DNA of 64,000 nt from Lentzea kentuckyensis (GCF_002150765.1 NZ_MUYM01000056.1:62001-126000), one strand, 5' to 3'; positions 52,619 to 62,415 are shown, counted from the first letter of the stretch. Numbers and translations: made by a program. The notes: generated by a model not told the origin, from the sequence alone.

Positions 52619-53395
52619 TTAGCCGAACCGGCCGGAGATGTAGTCCTCGGTCGCCTTCTGGCCGGGGTTGGAGAAGATCTTCTCCGTGTCGTCCACCTCG
52701 ATCAGCTGTCCGGGCTGACCGACACCGAGCAGGTTGAAGAACGCGGTCTGGTCCGACACACGGGCGGCCTGCTGCATGTTGTGAGTCACGATGACGATCG
52801 TGAACTCCTTCTTCAGCTCCGTGATCAGGTCCTCGATCGCCAGCGTGGAGATCGGGTCCAGAGCCGAGCAGGGCTCGTCCATCAGCAGGACGTCCGGCTG
52901 CACCGCGATGGCACGCGCGATGCACAGACGCTGCTGCTGACCACCGGAGAGGCCGCCGCCTGGCTTGTCGAGGCGGTCCTTGACCTCGTTCCAGAGGTTG
53001 GCGCCGCGCAGCGAGCGCTCGGCGACCTCGTCGAGCTCCTTCTTGTTCTTCACGCCCGCGAGCTTCAGGCCGGCCACCACGTTGTCGCGAATGGACATCG
53101 TGGGGAACGGGTTCGGCCGCTGGAACACCATGCCGATGGTGCGCCGCACCTCGACCGGGTCCACAGTGGACGCGTAGATGTCCTCGCCGTCGAGCAGCAC
53201 CTTGCCCTCGACGCGCGCGCCGGGCGCGACCTCGTGCATGCGGTTGAGCGACCGCAGCACGGTCGACTTGCCGCAACCGGAGGGGCCGATGAACGCGGTC
53301 ACGTTCTTCGGCGGCACCGCGAGCGAGACGTTCTCCACGGCGTGGAACTTGCCGTAGAAGAGGTTCAGGTCCTTGATGTCGAGTCGCTTGGCCAT
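52619..53395 (-). CDS. pstB: phosphate ABC transporter ATP-binding protein
   Basis: A 258-aa ATPase: Walker [11 protein letters not shown]-loop FQRPNPFP, signature [14 protein letters not shown], Walker [14 protein letters not shown], switch His in VTHNM. Energises PstCA for phosphate import. Length is standard (PhoT/PstB). Fourth gene of pstSCAB, 7 bp after pstA. Confidence 0.97.
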   Translation of the reverse strand: MAKRLDIKDLNLFYGKFHAVENVSLAVPPKNVTAFIGPSGCGKSTVLRSLNRMHEVAPGARVEGKVLLDGEDIYASTVDPVEVRRTIGMVFQRPNPFPTMSIRDNVVAGLKLAGVKNKKELDEVAERSLRGANLWNEVKDRLDKPGGGLSGGQQQRLCIARAIAVQPDVLLMDEPCSALDPISTLAIEDLITELKKEFTIVIVTHNMQQAARVSDQTAFFNLLGVGQPGQLIEVDDTEKIFSNPGQKATEDYISGRFG

Positions 53396-53402
53396 GTCCC
53401 GC

Positions 53403-54317
53403 TCACTTCGTCTTCGGCGCCAGCGCCCGCGAGATCACGGTCGCCAGGAGGTTGAACAGGGTGATGAGCACGACGAGCGTGATCGCCGCACCCCAGATGC
53501 GCTCAAAACCGGCCTGCGTCGGGTTGTTGCGCTCGTTCACCATCATCAACGGCAGCGACGCCATCGGGCCGTCGAACAGGTTGTAGTTGATGAACGGCGC
53601 GTACGCGGCGAGCACCAGGACCGGCGCCGTCTCGCCCATGACGCGGGCGAGGGCCAGCATGATGCCGGTCAGGATGCCGGACAGCGCGGTCGGGATGACG
53701 ATCTTGGCGATCGTCTTCCACTTGGGGATGCCGAGCGCGTAGGACGCCTCGCGCAGCTCGTCCGGGACGATCTTGAGCATTTCCTCGGTCGTCCGCACGA
53801 TGACCGGCACCATCAGCAGCACCAGCGCGAGCGACACGGCGAGCGCGCTGCGGCCGAGACCGAAGTACGTGATCCAGACCGTGTAGACGAACAGCGCCGC
53901 GACGATCGACGGGACACCGGTGAGGATGTCGACCATGAACGTCGTCGCCTTCGCCAGCCGCGAGCGGCCGCCGTACTCGACGAGGTAGATGGCGACCATG
54001 ATGCCGATCGGCACCGAGATCACGGCGCAGACGAGGCCCTGGACCAGGGTGCCGTAGATCGCGTGGTACGCGCCGCCACCCTGCTGGCGGGCCAGCAGGC
54101 CCGACATCGACTTCTGCCACCAGTCACCGTCGAGGATGACCGGGAAACCGCGCTGCAGCACCGTGTAGAGCACCCACACGAGCGGGATGATCGCGATCAG
54201 GAAGGCGCCCCACACCAGGCAGGTGGCGAGGCCGTTCCTGATCCGGCGGGAGAGGCTGACCGCCTGGAACGTCGGCGGCGTCGCGAGGCGCGTGGGGTCC
54301 GCGAGATTGGTGCTCAC
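53403..54317 (-). CDS. pstA: phosphate ABC transporter permease PstA
   Basis: A 304-aa six-helix permease with the BPD_transp_1 EAA loop ([23 protein letters not shown]). GTG 54317 begins [11 protein letters not shown] and overlaps the pstC stop (GTGA). It forms the membrane channel with PstC. Confidence 0.95.
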   Translation of the reverse strand: MSTNLADPTRLATPPTFQAVSLSRRIRNGLATCLVWGAFLIAIIPLVWVLYTVLQRGFPVILDGDWWQKSMSGLLARQQGGGAYHAIYGTLVQGLVCAVISVPIGIMVAIYLVEYGGRSRLAKATTFMVDILTGVPSIVAALFVYTVWITYFGLGRSALAVSLALVLLMVPVIVRTTEEMLKIVPDELREASYALGIPKWKTIAKIVIPTALSGILTGIMLALARVMGETAPVLVLAAYAPFINYNLFDGPMASLPLMMVNERNNPTQAGFERIWGAAITLVVLITLFNLLATVISRALAPKTK

Positions 54318-55378
54318 TCGTACTCCTTGTGGCCGGCGACGATCGAGCGCGCCATGGCGTTCACGACGAAGGTCAGCACGAACAGCACCAGACCGGCGGC
54401 GATGTAGGCACCTGCCGAGCGCGGGTCGTTGAACTCGGGTGCGGCCAGCGCGATCTTCGAGGCGAACGTCGAACCGCCGTCGAACAGCGACCAGCCGAAC
54501 GAGCTGGTCGCGGTGCTCAGGATGACCGCGACGGCGATCGTCTCGCCGAGCGCGCGGCCGAGACCGAGCATCGAGGCGGAGACGTAACCGGCCTTGCCGA
54601 ACGGCAGCACGGTCGTGCGGACGACCTCCCACTTGGTCGCACCGAGCGCGATGGCGCCCTCGATGTGCATGGTGGGGGTGCGTTCGAAGACCTCGCGGCT
54701 GACGGCCGTGATGATCGGCAGGATCATCACGGCGACGACGATGCCCGCGGTGAAGATGGTGCCGCCGAGCTGCACGTTCACGTTGCCCTTGGCGAAGAGC
54801 GGGATCCAGCCGAGGTTCTCGATCAGCCACTCGGAGAACGGGAACAGCACCGGCCCCAGCACGAACAGGCCCCACAGACCGAAGACGATCGAGGGCACCG
54901 CGGCGAGCAGGTCGATGACGTAGGCGAACGGCCGCGCGAGGTTGCGCGGCGCGTACTGGGTGAGGAACAACGCGATGCCCAGCGCGATCGGCATCGCGAT
55001 CAACAGGGCCAGCAGCGCGACGACGACCGTGACGAGCGTCAGGTCGAGGATGCCGAACCGCAGGTTGGCCGCGTCGGTGGTGTTCCACTCGCGGCTGGTC
55101 AGGAAGTTGACGTTGTCCAGTCCGAGCGACGGGATGGCCTGCAGGATCAGGAACAGGCCGATCGCGCCGATGAGGACCACGATGAAGACACCGGACCCCG
55201 TCGCCAGGCCGCGGAAGATGCGGTCACCGGGCCGGACGTGAGGTGCCTTAGCGGTTTCTGGAGCTTCCGGTGTCGGGGGAATCGGAGCCTCCGAGGCGGT
55301 GTGAGCAGCCGCAACGCCCCGCTCCGCGCCGGGTTCACCGGAGCGGGCGGGGCGCTTGGCCACGACGGGATCGTTCAT
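54314..55378 (-). CDS. pstC: phosphate ABC transporter permease PstC
   Basis: A 354-aa permease with a long Pro/Ala-rich cytoplasmic N-terminus (about 1-60), then six helices and an EAA loop (EGAIALGATKWEVVRTTVLP). Coupled to pstA by GTGA and 33 bp after pstS. Confidence 0.95.
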   Translation of the reverse strand: MNDPVVAKRPARSGEPGAERGVAAAHTASEAPIPPTPEAPETAKAPHVRPGDRIFRGLATGSGVFIVVLIGAIGLFLILQAIPSLGLDNVNFLTSREWNTTDAANLRFGILDLTLVTVVVALLALLIAMPIALGIALFLTQYAPRNLARPFAYVIDLLAAVPSIVFGLWGLFVLGPVLFPFSEWLIENLGWIPLFAKGNVNVQLGGTIFTAGIVVAVMILPIITAVSREVFERTPTMHIEGAIALGATKWEVVRTTVLPFGKAGYVSASMLGLGRALGETIAVAVILSTATSSFGWSLFDGGSTFASKIALAAPEFNDPRSAGAYIAAGLVLFVLTFVVNAMARSIVAGHKEYE

Positions 55379-55411
55379 CGCGTCTGCGTCAGCCGAAGTT
55401 TCGCATCAACC

Positions 55412-56524
55412 TCAGGCGATCGCCTTCACAGCGGTCAGGATCTTGTCCTGGAACGCCTTGGGCAGCGGCACGTAGCCGGCCTCGGCGAGCTGGTCCTGAC
55501 CAGAGGTGGCGGCAACCGTGAGGAACGCCTTGACGGCCTTGGCGGTGTCGGCGTCGTAGCCCTTCGAGCACACGATCTCGTAGGTCGCGAGCAGCAGCGG
55601 GTACGCACCGGCGGCCTTGGTGCCGTAGATCGAGTCGAGGTCGAGGACCAGGTTGTTGCCCTCACCCTTGACCTTCGCACCGTCGATGGCCTTGCCGGCC
55701 GACTCGGCGGTCAGCTCGACGGCGCCGGCACCAGCGTCGATCTTGGCGATCGAGAGCTTGTTGTCCTGCGCGAACGACCACTCGACGTAGGTGATCGCAC
55801 CGTCGATGGAGCCGACGGCCTGCGCGACACCGGCGGACTTCTCCTTGCCCTCGCCGACGCCACCCTTGAACTGCTTGCCGTCACCCTTGGTCCAGCCACC
55901 GGCGACCTTCAGGTACTTCTGGAAGTTGTCGGTGGTGCCCGACTCGTCCGAGCGGTAGATGACCGCGATGTCCTTGTCCGGCAGGGTCGCGGAGCCGTTC
56001 AGCGCCTTGATGGCCGGGTCGTTCCACTTCTTGACCGCACCGGAGAAGATCGCGGCGGTGGTCTTGGCGTCCAGCACGAGGCTGTCCACACCGGAGACCT
56101 TGTAGCCGATGGCGACCGGGCCGAACACCAGCGGGAGGTTCCACGCCGGGTTGGTCTGGCAGCGCTTGGTGGCGGCTTCGGTCTCGGCGCCGTCCTTGAG
56201 CGCGGAGTCCGAACCACCGAAGTCGACCTGGCCGGCGTTGAAGTTCTTCACGCCCGCGCCGGAGCCGGAGGGGTTGTACGCGAGATCAACGCCGGGGCAG
56301 GCCTTCTGGTACGCCTGCACGAACGCGTCGATCGCGTTCTTCTGGGCGGAGGAGCCTTCAGCGTTCAGCTTGGTCTTGCCACCACACTCGACAGGCACAG
56401 AGGCAGCGTTCGAGGTGGTGTTGCCACCCGCGGCGCCCGTGTTGTTGTCGGAGCCACACGCACTGAGCAGAAGCGCGCCGGCCGCGACGAGGCCGAGCAC
56501 GGCGCCGTGCCGCTGGATCTTCAC
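55412..56524 (-). CDS. pstS: phosphate-binding lipoprotein PstS
   Basis: A 370-aa extracellular phosphate receptor with lipobox LLSAC (Cys23). Phosphate-binding features are AEGSSAQKNAIDAFVQAYQ, NPSGSGAGVKNF, FGGSDSALKD and YRSDESGTTDNFQKYL. First gene of the operon, with a PHO box about 100 bp upstream. Confidence 0.97.
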   Translation of the reverse strand: MKIQRHGAVLGLVAAGALLLSACGSDNNTGAAGGNTTSNAASVPVECGGKTKLNAEGSSAQKNAIDAFVQAYQKACPGVDLAYNPSGSGAGVKNFNAGQVDFGGSDSALKDGAETEAATKRCQTNPAWNLPLVFGPVAIGYKVSGVDSLVLDAKTTAAIFSGAVKKWNDPAIKALNGSATLPDKDIAVIYRSDESGTTDNFQKYLKVAGGWTKGDGKQFKGGVGEGKEKSAGVAQAVGSIDGAITYVEWSFAQDNKLSIAKIDAGAGAVELTAESAGKAIDGAKVKGEGNNLVLDLDSIYGTKAAGAYPLLLATYEIVCSKGYDADTAKAVKAFLTVAATSGQDQLAEAGYVPLPKAFQDKILTAVKAIA

Positions 56525-56621
56525 CTTGGTCCTCCACCTTGCGGAAGCGATTCAAGCGGTTCGCGACGGACGTCGCCGCTCGCTACGGAAGGTAGGTAGC
56601 CAGGGTGGACAGACCGCCTAG

Positions 56622-56643
56622 ACAGGGTGAACGGCAGGTGAAC
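56622..56643 (-). promoter_or_regulatory. PHO box upstream of pstS
   Basis: Read on the minus strand, GTTCACCTGCC and GTTCACCCTGT are two adjoining 11-bp units of the PhoP-binding consensus, located about 100 bp upstream of pstS. The pst operon should be induced by phosphate starvation. Confidence 0.85.
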
Positions 56644-56724
56644 ACCGAACGGGAAGTGACGGGTCACGCGGCCGAAAGAGTGACGGCGTGACCAGCGCGT
56701 ATGCGTTTTGTGACGGTCCGTTGA

Positions 56725-57600
56725 CTACCGGGCGTACTGGACGTCGGCGTCCCAGAGGGTGAATCCGAGCTTCGTGTACACGCGGACCGCGGCGACGTTG
56801 TCCGACTCGACGTAGAGCATGACTTCCTTGACACCCTGTTCGCGCAGGTGACGCAGGCCGGCGACGGTCAGGGCCCTGCCCAGCCCGCCGCCCTGACTGC
56901 TCGGGTCGACGCCCACGACGTACACCTCGCCCAGGTCGGGCGTGTGCACCTTCGTCCAGTGGAAGCCCGCCAGCTTCTCGTCGGCGTCGAACGCGAGCAG
57001 GAAGCCCTCAGGATCGAACCAGTCCTCGTCCTCCTTGGCCCGGACGTCCTCGATCGACATCGAGCCCTGCTCGGGGTGCCAGTCGAACGCGCGGTGGTTC
57101 ACGTAGACGACCGCGGCCTCGTCCTTGCCGGGCACGAACGGCCTGATGGTGATGCCCTCTGGCAGCTTGGCCTCTGGGAGGTCGCTCTCGACGCGCAACC
57201 GCATCCGCAGCAGTTCGCGGACCTTGCGGAAGCCGAGCTTCGCGGCGAGCTTCTCCGCGTCCGGGTGGCCGCCGTGCGCCCAGATCCGCAGGGATTCCTG
57301 CGGCAGCGCGGTGACCAGCGCCTCGCCGACGCCCTGGTGGCGGTACTTCGGGTGCACGGCGAACTCGGCGACCTGGTGGCCGCCGGAGTCGCCGATCAGA
57401 TCCACGTGCGCGTACCCGGCGAGTTCGCCGTCCAGGCGCGCGAGGAGGTGCCTGCTACCGGTGGCGCCGGGGCGCATCCGCAGTCGCACGGCCTCGCCGA
57501 CCGGGGCCACGCCGTCGGTGCTCTCCGCGGCCGCCAGCAGCTGCCCCGCCTCGGCGGCCAGGTCGGTCGTCAGATCGTCGTACCAGCTCAGTTGCGCCAC
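56725..57600 (-). CDS. mshD: mycothiol synthase
   Basis: A 291-aa tandem GNAT acetyltransferase that acetylates Cys-GlcN-Ins, the last step of mycothiol synthesis. Acetyl-CoA-binding loops are visible in both halves: HPKYRHQGVGEAL (N-terminal) and DPSSQGGGLGRAL (C-terminal), with KLGF endings. Sits between glnR and the pst genes, the same order as Rv0818-Rv0819-Rv0820. Confidence 0.95.
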   Translation of the reverse strand: MAQLSWYDDLTTDLAAEAGQLLAAAESTDGVAPVGEAVRLRMRPGATGSRHLLARLDGELAGYAHVDLIGDSGGHQVAEFAVHPKYRHQGVGEALVTALPQESLRIWAHGGHPDAEKLAAKLGFRKVRELLRMRLRVESDLPEAKLPEGITIRPFVPGKDEAAVVYVNHRAFDWHPEQGSMSIEDVRAKEDEDWFDPEGFLLAFDADEKLAGFHWTKVHTPDLGEVYVVGVDPSSQGGGLGRALTVAGLRHLREQGVKEVMLYVESDNVAAVRVYTKLGFTLWDADVQYAR

Positions 57601-57610
57601 ACAGGCGAAC

Positions 57611-58366
57611 CTACCGCGCGATCAGATGGTCATCCAGGACACGGACCGAGTCGTCCACCTCAGTGACCTCCGCCGGGCGGCGCGAGGAACCCGGACGCGG
57701 GGGGCGGACGAACTTGTAGCCGACGTTGCGCACGGTGCCGATCAACGCCTCGTGCTCGGGGCCGAGCTTGGCGCGCAGCCGTCGCACGTGGACGTCGACC
57801 GTCCGGGTGCCGCCGAAGAAGTCGTAGCCCCAGACCTCCTGCAGCAGCTGGGCGCGGGTGAACACCCGGCCGGCGTGCTGCGCGAGGTACTTGAGCAGCT
57901 CGAACTCCTTGTAGGTGAGGTCGAGCGGGCGGCCCTTGAGGCGCGCGGTGTAGGTGGCCTCGTCGATCACGAGGTCGCCGAGCTGCAGGGCACCGTCGCC
58001 ACCGGGCTGCGTGGCGCCGCGGCGCGAGCGGACCAGCCGCAGGCGGGCGTCGACCTCGGCGGGGCCGGAGTTCGGCAGCAGGATCTCGTCGACCGACCAG
58101 TCGGAGTTGACGGCGACCAGACTGCCCTCGGTGACCACGGCCACCACGGGCACGTCCACGCCGGACGAGTCGAGCAGGCGGCACAGCGAGCGGGCGCCCA
58201 CGAGATCCGTGCGGGCGTCGACCAGCACGATGTCGTGCGGGCCTGCCTCGAGCAGTGCGGAGACCTCGGGACGCAGCGGACGCACGGCGTGCGGCAGCAG
58301 AGCCAATGCGGGAAGCACAGCTTCCGGGTCAGGGTCTGTCGTCAGCAGAAGCACGTCGATGCTCAT
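57611..58366 (-). CDS. glnR: GlnR-type response regulator
   Basis: A 251-aa OmpR-family transcription factor. The receiver-like domain (about 1-115, [15 protein letters not shown] with the conserved Asp) precedes a winged helix (about 130-225: [55 protein letters not shown], abbreviated by its hallmarks TYKEFELL and [11 protein letters not shown]). GlnR orthologues regulate nitrogen and carbon genes without a cognate kinase. ATG 58366 has GGAGGG upstream. Identity is supported by neighbouring mshD. Confidence 0.92.
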   Translation of the reverse strand: MSIDVLLLTTDPDPEAVLPALALLPHAVRPLRPEVSALLEAGPHDIVLVDARTDLVGARSLCRLLDSSGVDVPVVAVVTEGSLVAVNSDWSVDEILLPNSGPAEVDARLRLVRSRRGATQPGGDGALQLGDLVIDEATYTARLKGRPLDLTYKEFELLKYLAQHAGRVFTRAQLLQEVWGYDFFGGTRTVDVHVRRLRAKLGPEHEALIGTVRNVGYKFVRPPRPGSSRRPAEVTEVDDSVRVLDDHLIAR

Positions 58367-58448
58367 CGCGGCGCCCTCCAAATCGGCCGTGGTCAGGTCA
58401 CCTCGACCAGACCAGCGGCGTACGGTGACCGGGCCCCGTTGCCTGCGG

Positions 58449-59264
58449 ATGACGGAGACAATACCGGTGCAACCCGAGAAAGTCCCAGGTCAAGAAGTCG
58501 TGCTCACAGTTGTTTCCACAAGCGTCACGCCTGTTACATCCATGTCACATGACGGAGTGCGCTTGCACGGCGTCCACCACAAGGGCGAAAACGACCTCGC
58601 TTTCGTTGTGGGACATGGGTTCACGAACAACGTGGCCAAGCCGTACGTCTCTCGCGTGCTGGCTCGTTTGGCCACGCACGGCGGTGTGGTCGCGTTCGAT
58701 TTCCGCGGGCACGGACGCTCTGAAGGACGCTGCACGGTCGGCGCGGACGAGATCCACGACATAGAGGCAGCCGTCCAGACGGCCCGCTCGCTGGGCTACC
58801 GCAAGATCGCCACGGTCGGGTTCTCGATGGGCGCCTCGGTGGTCCTCCGGCACGCCGCACTGGGAGAGACCAGGCCAGATGCCGTCGTCTCGGTGAGCGC
58901 GCCGGCTCGCTGGTGGTCCCGCGAGACCGCTCCCATGCGCCGGGTGCACTGGTTGCTGGAGCAGCCGCACGGGAAGCTGGCGGCACGGGCGATCGGGGTT
59001 CGCCTCGGTGACAGCTGGGTACAACCGCCGGAGAGTCCGCTGGAGGTGGTGTCGCGCATCACGCCGACCCCACTGCTGATCGTGCACGGTGACCTGGACC
59101 ACTATTTCAGCGTGGAGCACGCCATGTCCCTGCACCGCGCGTCCTTGGGACATGCCGAGCTGTGGATCGAGAACGGCATGCGGCACGCGGAATCAGCCGC
59201 GACTCCAGACCTGGTAGACCGGATGGCGGCATGGATCGCCGGTGAAGTCGAGGACGAGGCATGA
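58449..59264 (+). CDS. alpha/beta hydrolase
   Basis: A 271-aa serine hydrolase with nucleophile elbow GFSMGAS, acid in VHGDLDHYF and His in NGMRHAES. An early HGFTNN oxyanion-type loop is seen. Start uncertain: ATG 58449 (MTETIPVQ) or ATG 58540 (MSHDGVRL); codon bias is weak before 58540. ATGA overlap couples it to the DUF2993 gene. It occupies the position between glnR and the Rv0817c-like gene, divergent from glnR. Confidence 0.85.
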   Translation: MTETIPVQPEKVPGQEVVLTVVSTSVTPVTSMSHDGVRLHGVHHKGENDLAFVVGHGFTNNVAKPYVSRVLARLATHGGVVAFDFRGHGRSEGRCTVGADEIHDIEAAVQTARSLGYRKIATVGFSMGASVVLRHAALGETRPDAVVSVSAPARWWSRETAPMRRVHWLLEQPHGKLAARAIGVRLGDSWVQPPESPLEVVSRITPTPLLIVHGDLDHYFSVEHAMSLHRASLGHAELWIENGMRHAESAATPDLVDRMAAWIAGEVEDEA

Positions 59265-60076
59265 CTGCGCACACCCCTGCACGTCCGCGAAAGAAGTCGC
59301 GGCGCGGGAAGTTCCTGATCATCACGGTGCTCGTGCTGGGCGTACTGCTGGTGGCGGCGGACTTCGCGCTGGCGGCGGCCGGCGAGTACCAGATCGCCCA
59401 GCGCATGCGCGAGAAGCTACAGCTCAAAGAAGACCCGAACGTGCGCATCAACGGGTTCCCGTTCATCCTGCAGGCGTTGCGCGGTGACTACACGCACGTC
59501 CGGATCGACGCGCTGGGCGTGCCGATCAAGGACGAGCAGCAGGGCGTCGACCTGCGCGACCTCGACATCGGCGCCGACCTCCGGCACACCCGCATCGAGC
59601 TCGCGGACCTGTTGGCGGGCAACGTCTCCAAGGCGACCATCGACGAGGTCGAGGGCAGCGTCAAGATCAAGGCGCCGGACCTGAACCGGCTCGCGAACCA
59701 GGTCACGCCGTTCGACAAGCTCTCGATCGAGCCGGACAACCGCCTCGCCACGCAGACCCCGGCCGACCCGGTGGTGCCCAAGACCACCGCGGCGATCAAG
59801 CTCTCCGGCCAGACCAACGTCGCCGGCAAGGTCGTCACGCTCACCGCGTACGGCCAGATCGCCCTGGTCAGCGGCGCTATCCAGATCAACATCGACGACA
59901 TCGAGCTGGACGACGCCTCGCTCAAGCAGATCGTTCCGCAGCTGCGCCAGGCACTCGCGATCAAGATCGACCCGGGCAAGCTCCCGTTCGGCGCGACGCC
60001 CACCGCCGTTGAGGTGGAAAGCGGTGCGTTCAAGCTCACCGGCAAGATCACGGATGTACCGTTGGTCCAACGATGA
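59261..60076 (+). CDS. LmeA-like phospholipid-binding protein (DUF2993)
   Basis: A 271-aa exported or membrane-anchored protein. A basic N-terminus and membrane segment (about 18-45) precede a DUF2993 lipid-binding domain. Rv0817c/LmeA in mycobacteria controls lipomannan elongation. Features: REKLQLKEDPNVRINGFPFILQALRG near residues 48-75 and VTLTAYGQIALVSGAIQI. Overlaps the genes on both sides by 4 nt. Confidence 0.85.
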   Translation: MTAHTPARPRKKSRRGKFLIITVLVLGVLLVAADFALAAAGEYQIAQRMREKLQLKEDPNVRINGFPFILQALRGDYTHVRIDALGVPIKDEQQGVDLRDLDIGADLRHTRIELADLLAGNVSKATIDEVEGSVKIKAPDLNRLANQVTPFDKLSIEPDNRLATQTPADPVVPKTTAAIKLSGQTNVAGKVVTLTAYGQIALVSGAIQINIDDIELDDASLKQIVPQLRQALAIKIDPGKLPFGATPTAVEVESGAFKLTGKITDVPLVQR

Positions 60077-60492
60077 CTGGTGTGTGGGCGCTGCTGGGCG
60101 CGCTGGCCGTGGCCGGCGCGATCGGTTTGCTGCTCAAGGTCCGCGAGGGCCGCATCTCTCGTCGTGACACCGCTTCCAGTTCTCTCGGCGACCTGCCCGC
60201 CCCCGTGCGCGACCTGCTCGCGCCGGGGGTGACGCTGGTCCAGCTCTCCACGACGTTCTGCGCGCCGTGCCGCCACGCGAAGGTGATCCTGCGCGATCTC
60301 GCCGACGGCACCGACGGCCTCACGCACGCCGAACTCGACGTCACCGACCTCCCCGACGTCGCCACCAAGCTCGGCGTCATGCGCACCCCCACGACGTTGG
60401 CGTTGACCGCCGACGGCACCGAGGTGTTGCGAGTCGGTGGCGTGCCGAAACGCGACTCCTTGCTGGCCGCTCTGCAGCCGCATTTGCCCTAA
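60073..60492 (+). CDS. membrane-anchored thioredoxin-like protein (ThiX type)
   Basis: A 139-aa protein with one N-terminal membrane helix and a thioredoxin fold bearing CAPC (C63, C66) and the cis-Pro segment RTPTTLAL. Probably reduces disulphides for the neighbouring sulfur-transfer genes (Rv0816c position). Coupled to the LmeA-like gene (ATGA). Confidence 0.9.
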   Translation: MTGVWALLGALAVAGAIGLLLKVREGRISRRDTASSSLGDLPAPVRDLLAPGVTLVQLSTTFCAPCRHAKVILRDLADGTDGLTHAELDVTDLPDVATKLGVMRTPTTLALTADGTEVLRVGGVPKRDSLLAALQPHLP

Positions 60493-60571
60493 TCCGGTCG
60501 AGTGAACCTGCGTTGTTCCACCAGATGGACATACCTCCCGGACCGAGGGATTGAGGGCTACCCTCGCTGGC

Positions 60572-60649
60572 ATGACCTTGCTGCTCACGAAGCGACGCGC
60601 GGTTGACCTGTGCCGCGTGCGCAGCAGCCTGTGTCGCACGACGAGCTGA
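60572..60649 (+). CDS. Cys-containing leader peptide upstream of sulfur genes
   Basis: A 25-codon ORF, MTLLLTKRRAVDLCRVRSSL then CRTTS, with RAVDLCRV, the hallmark of putative leader peptides placed before sulfur-metabolism operons in actinobacteria. Cysteine supply could control translation or attenuation of the downstream genes. An ATG with proper coding and a nearby hairpin-prone GAGGGCTACCCTC upstream support it. It ends 71 nt before DUF4395. Confidence 0.75.
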   Translation: MTLLLTKRRAVDLCRVRSSLCRTTS

Positions 60650-60720
60650 TTGGGCTGCTTGACGCCCACAGCTACCTCTGACGGACTGATTTCTCCTCGT
60701 CCGATTGCCCGGAGGTCGTC

Positions 60721-61164
60721 GTGCCCAAGGACTCCCCAGTAGACCCGCGCGGACCGCGCTTCTCCGCCTGGATGACCACCGTCGTCCTGGCCGTCGTGTT
60801 GCTCACCGGCTGGTGGCGCCTGCTCGCCGCCCAGACGGTGCTCTTCGCGATGTGCGCGTTCATCTCGCTGAAGCTCAACCCGTGGGGTCACGTCTACCGC
60901 TACGCGATCCAGCCGAGGATCACCCCGACCACCGAACGCGAGGAGGCGGCCCCACTGCGCTTCGCCCAGGGCGTCGGCTTCGTCTTCGCACTGATCGGCA
61001 CCCTCGGTTACGCCACGGGCCTGACCACGCTCGGCATGGTCGCGACCGGCTTCGCACTGGTCGCAGCGCTGCTCAACGCCGCGCTCGGCCTGTGCCTCGG
61101 GTGCGAGATGTACCTGCTGCTGCGCAGGCACGCACCCGCCCTCGCACGTCCGCAATCGCAATAA
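60721..61164 (+). CDS. DUF4395 family membrane protein
   Basis: A 147-aa membrane protein with about four helices and the CEMYLLLRR C-terminal segment. DUF4395 proteins lie beside sulfurtransferases and thioredoxins. GTG start; N-terminus VDPRGPRFSAWMTTVVLAV. It may mediate sulfane-sulfur traffic, which is inference. Confidence 0.88.
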   Translation: MPKDSPVDPRGPRFSAWMTTVVLAVVLLTGWWRLLAAQTVLFAMCAFISLKLNPWGHVYRYAIQPRITPTTEREEAAPLRFAQGVGFVFALIGTLGYATGLTTLGMVATGFALVAALLNAALGLCLGCEMYLLLRRHAPALARPQSQ

Positions 61165-61193
61165 GCCCAGTACAAATACAGGAGCAACTTCCC

Positions 61194-62039
61194 ATGAGCC
61201 GTGAGAACGTGCTGGTCTCGGCCGCCTGGTCCGAGGAGAACCTCCAGACGCCCGGCGTCGTCTTCGCGGAGGTCGACGAGGACACCACCGCGTACGACGG
61301 CGGTCACATCCCCGGCGCCGTCAAAATCGACTGGAAGAACGAGCTGCAGGACCCGGTCCGCCGCGACTTCGTCGACCGCGAGGGCTTCGAGAAGCTGCTC
61401 TCCGCCAAGGGCATCTCCAACGACGACCAGGTGATCCTCTACGGCGGCAACAACAACTGGTTCGCCGCCTACGCCTACTGGTACTTCAAGCTCTACGGCC
61501 ACACCAACGTGAAGCTCCTCGACGGCGGCCGCAAGAAGTGGGAACTCGACGGCCGCCCCCTGGACAAGGACGAGGTCACCCGCGAGGCAACCTCCTACAA
61601 GGCCCAGGAGCAGGACCTCTCGATCCGCGCCTTCCGCGACGAGGTCGTGGACGCCATCGGCAACAAGAACCTGGTCGACGTCCGCTCCCCCGACGAGTTC
61701 TCCGGCAAGCTCCTCGCCCCGGCCCACCTCCCGCAGGAGCAGGCCCAGCGCGGCGGCCACATCCCGTCGGCCGTGAACGTGCCCTGGTCGAAGGCCGCCA
61801 ACGAGGACGGCACCTTCAAGTCCGACGAAGAACTGAAGGCGATCTACGCCGAAGCAGGCTTCGACGGCTCCCGCAAGACCATCGCGTACTGCCGAATCGG
61901 CGAGCGCTCCTCGCACACCTGGTTCGCCCTGCGCGAGCTGCTCGGCCACGAAGACGTCAAGAACTACGACGGTTCTTGGACGGAGTACGGCTCGCTCGTC
62001 GGCGTGCCGATCGAACTCGGTTCCGGCAAGGAGGCCTGA
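61194..62039 (+). CDS. thiosulfate sulfurtransferase (CysA-type rhodanese)
   Basis: A 281-aa tandem rhodanese. Inactive N-terminal domain and active C-terminal domain with catalytic Cys233 in YCRIGERSS. It transfers sulfur from thiosulfate. ATG 61194 follows AGGAGCAAC. Orthologue of CysA2 (Rv0815c); DUF1416 follows as SseC2 does in mycobacteria. Confidence 0.95.
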   Translation: MSRENVLVSAAWSEENLQTPGVVFAEVDEDTTAYDGGHIPGAVKIDWKNELQDPVRRDFVDREGFEKLLSAKGISNDDQVILYGGNNNWFAAYAYWYFKLYGHTNVKLLDGGRKKWELDGRPLDKDEVTREATSYKAQEQDLSIRAFRDEVVDAIGNKNLVDVRSPDEFSGKLLAPAHLPQEQAQRGGHIPSAVNVPWSKAANEDGTFKSDEELKAIYAEAGFDGSRKTIAYCRIGERSSHTWFALRELLGHEDVKNYDGSWTEYGSLVGVPIELGSGKEA

Positions 62040-62044
62040 TCAAC

Positions 62045-62344
62045 ATGACCAACGGCTGCGGCGCGCCCGCCCAGGGCGGCACCATCGAGTCCGACACGAC
62101 AGAAACGGTCCTGGAGGGCAAGGTCCTCTCGGACGGCGCCCCGGTCGGCGGCGCCTTCGTGCGCCTGCTCGACTCGACCGGCGAGTTCACCGCAGAGGTG
62201 GTCTCCTCCCCGGAGGGCGACTTCCGCTTCTTCGCGGCCCCCGGCACCTGGACCGTCCGCGCACTGCACCGCACCGGCAACGGCCAGGCCGACGTCTCGG
62301 CGTCCGGCCCAGGCGTGCACGCGGTGGAAATCGCGGTCGCCTGA
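62045..62344 (+). CDS. DUF1416 family protein (SseC-like)
   Basis: A 99-aa beta-sandwich protein, MTNGCGAPAQGG, VLEGKVLSDGAPVGGAFVRLLDS, TWTVRALHR. Usual companion of CysA-type sulfurtransferase. The N-terminal Cys may accept sulfur (inference). Starts 5 nt after the sulfurtransferase stop. Confidence 0.92.
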   Translation: MTNGCGAPAQGGTIESDTTETVLEGKVLSDGAPVGGAFVRLLDSTGEFTAEVVSSPEGDFRFFAAPGTWTVRALHRTGNGQADVSASGPGVHAVEIAVA

Positions 62345-62415
62345 TGTCACGCGGGGGCCCCGCGTGCCCTTGAGGGAAACGCGGGGTCCCCGCGTGCCGT
62401 TCACGAACGAGTGAT

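Noticed and set aside
54329-56599. 756-aa open frame opposite pstC and pstS
   Set aside because: Shadow frame spanning two well-identified genes on the other strand.
62345-62400. Insertion-element ends around the GC palindromes after DUF1416
   Set aside because: Short CGCGGGG-type palindromes next to a clear terminator; no larger inverted structure or transposase.
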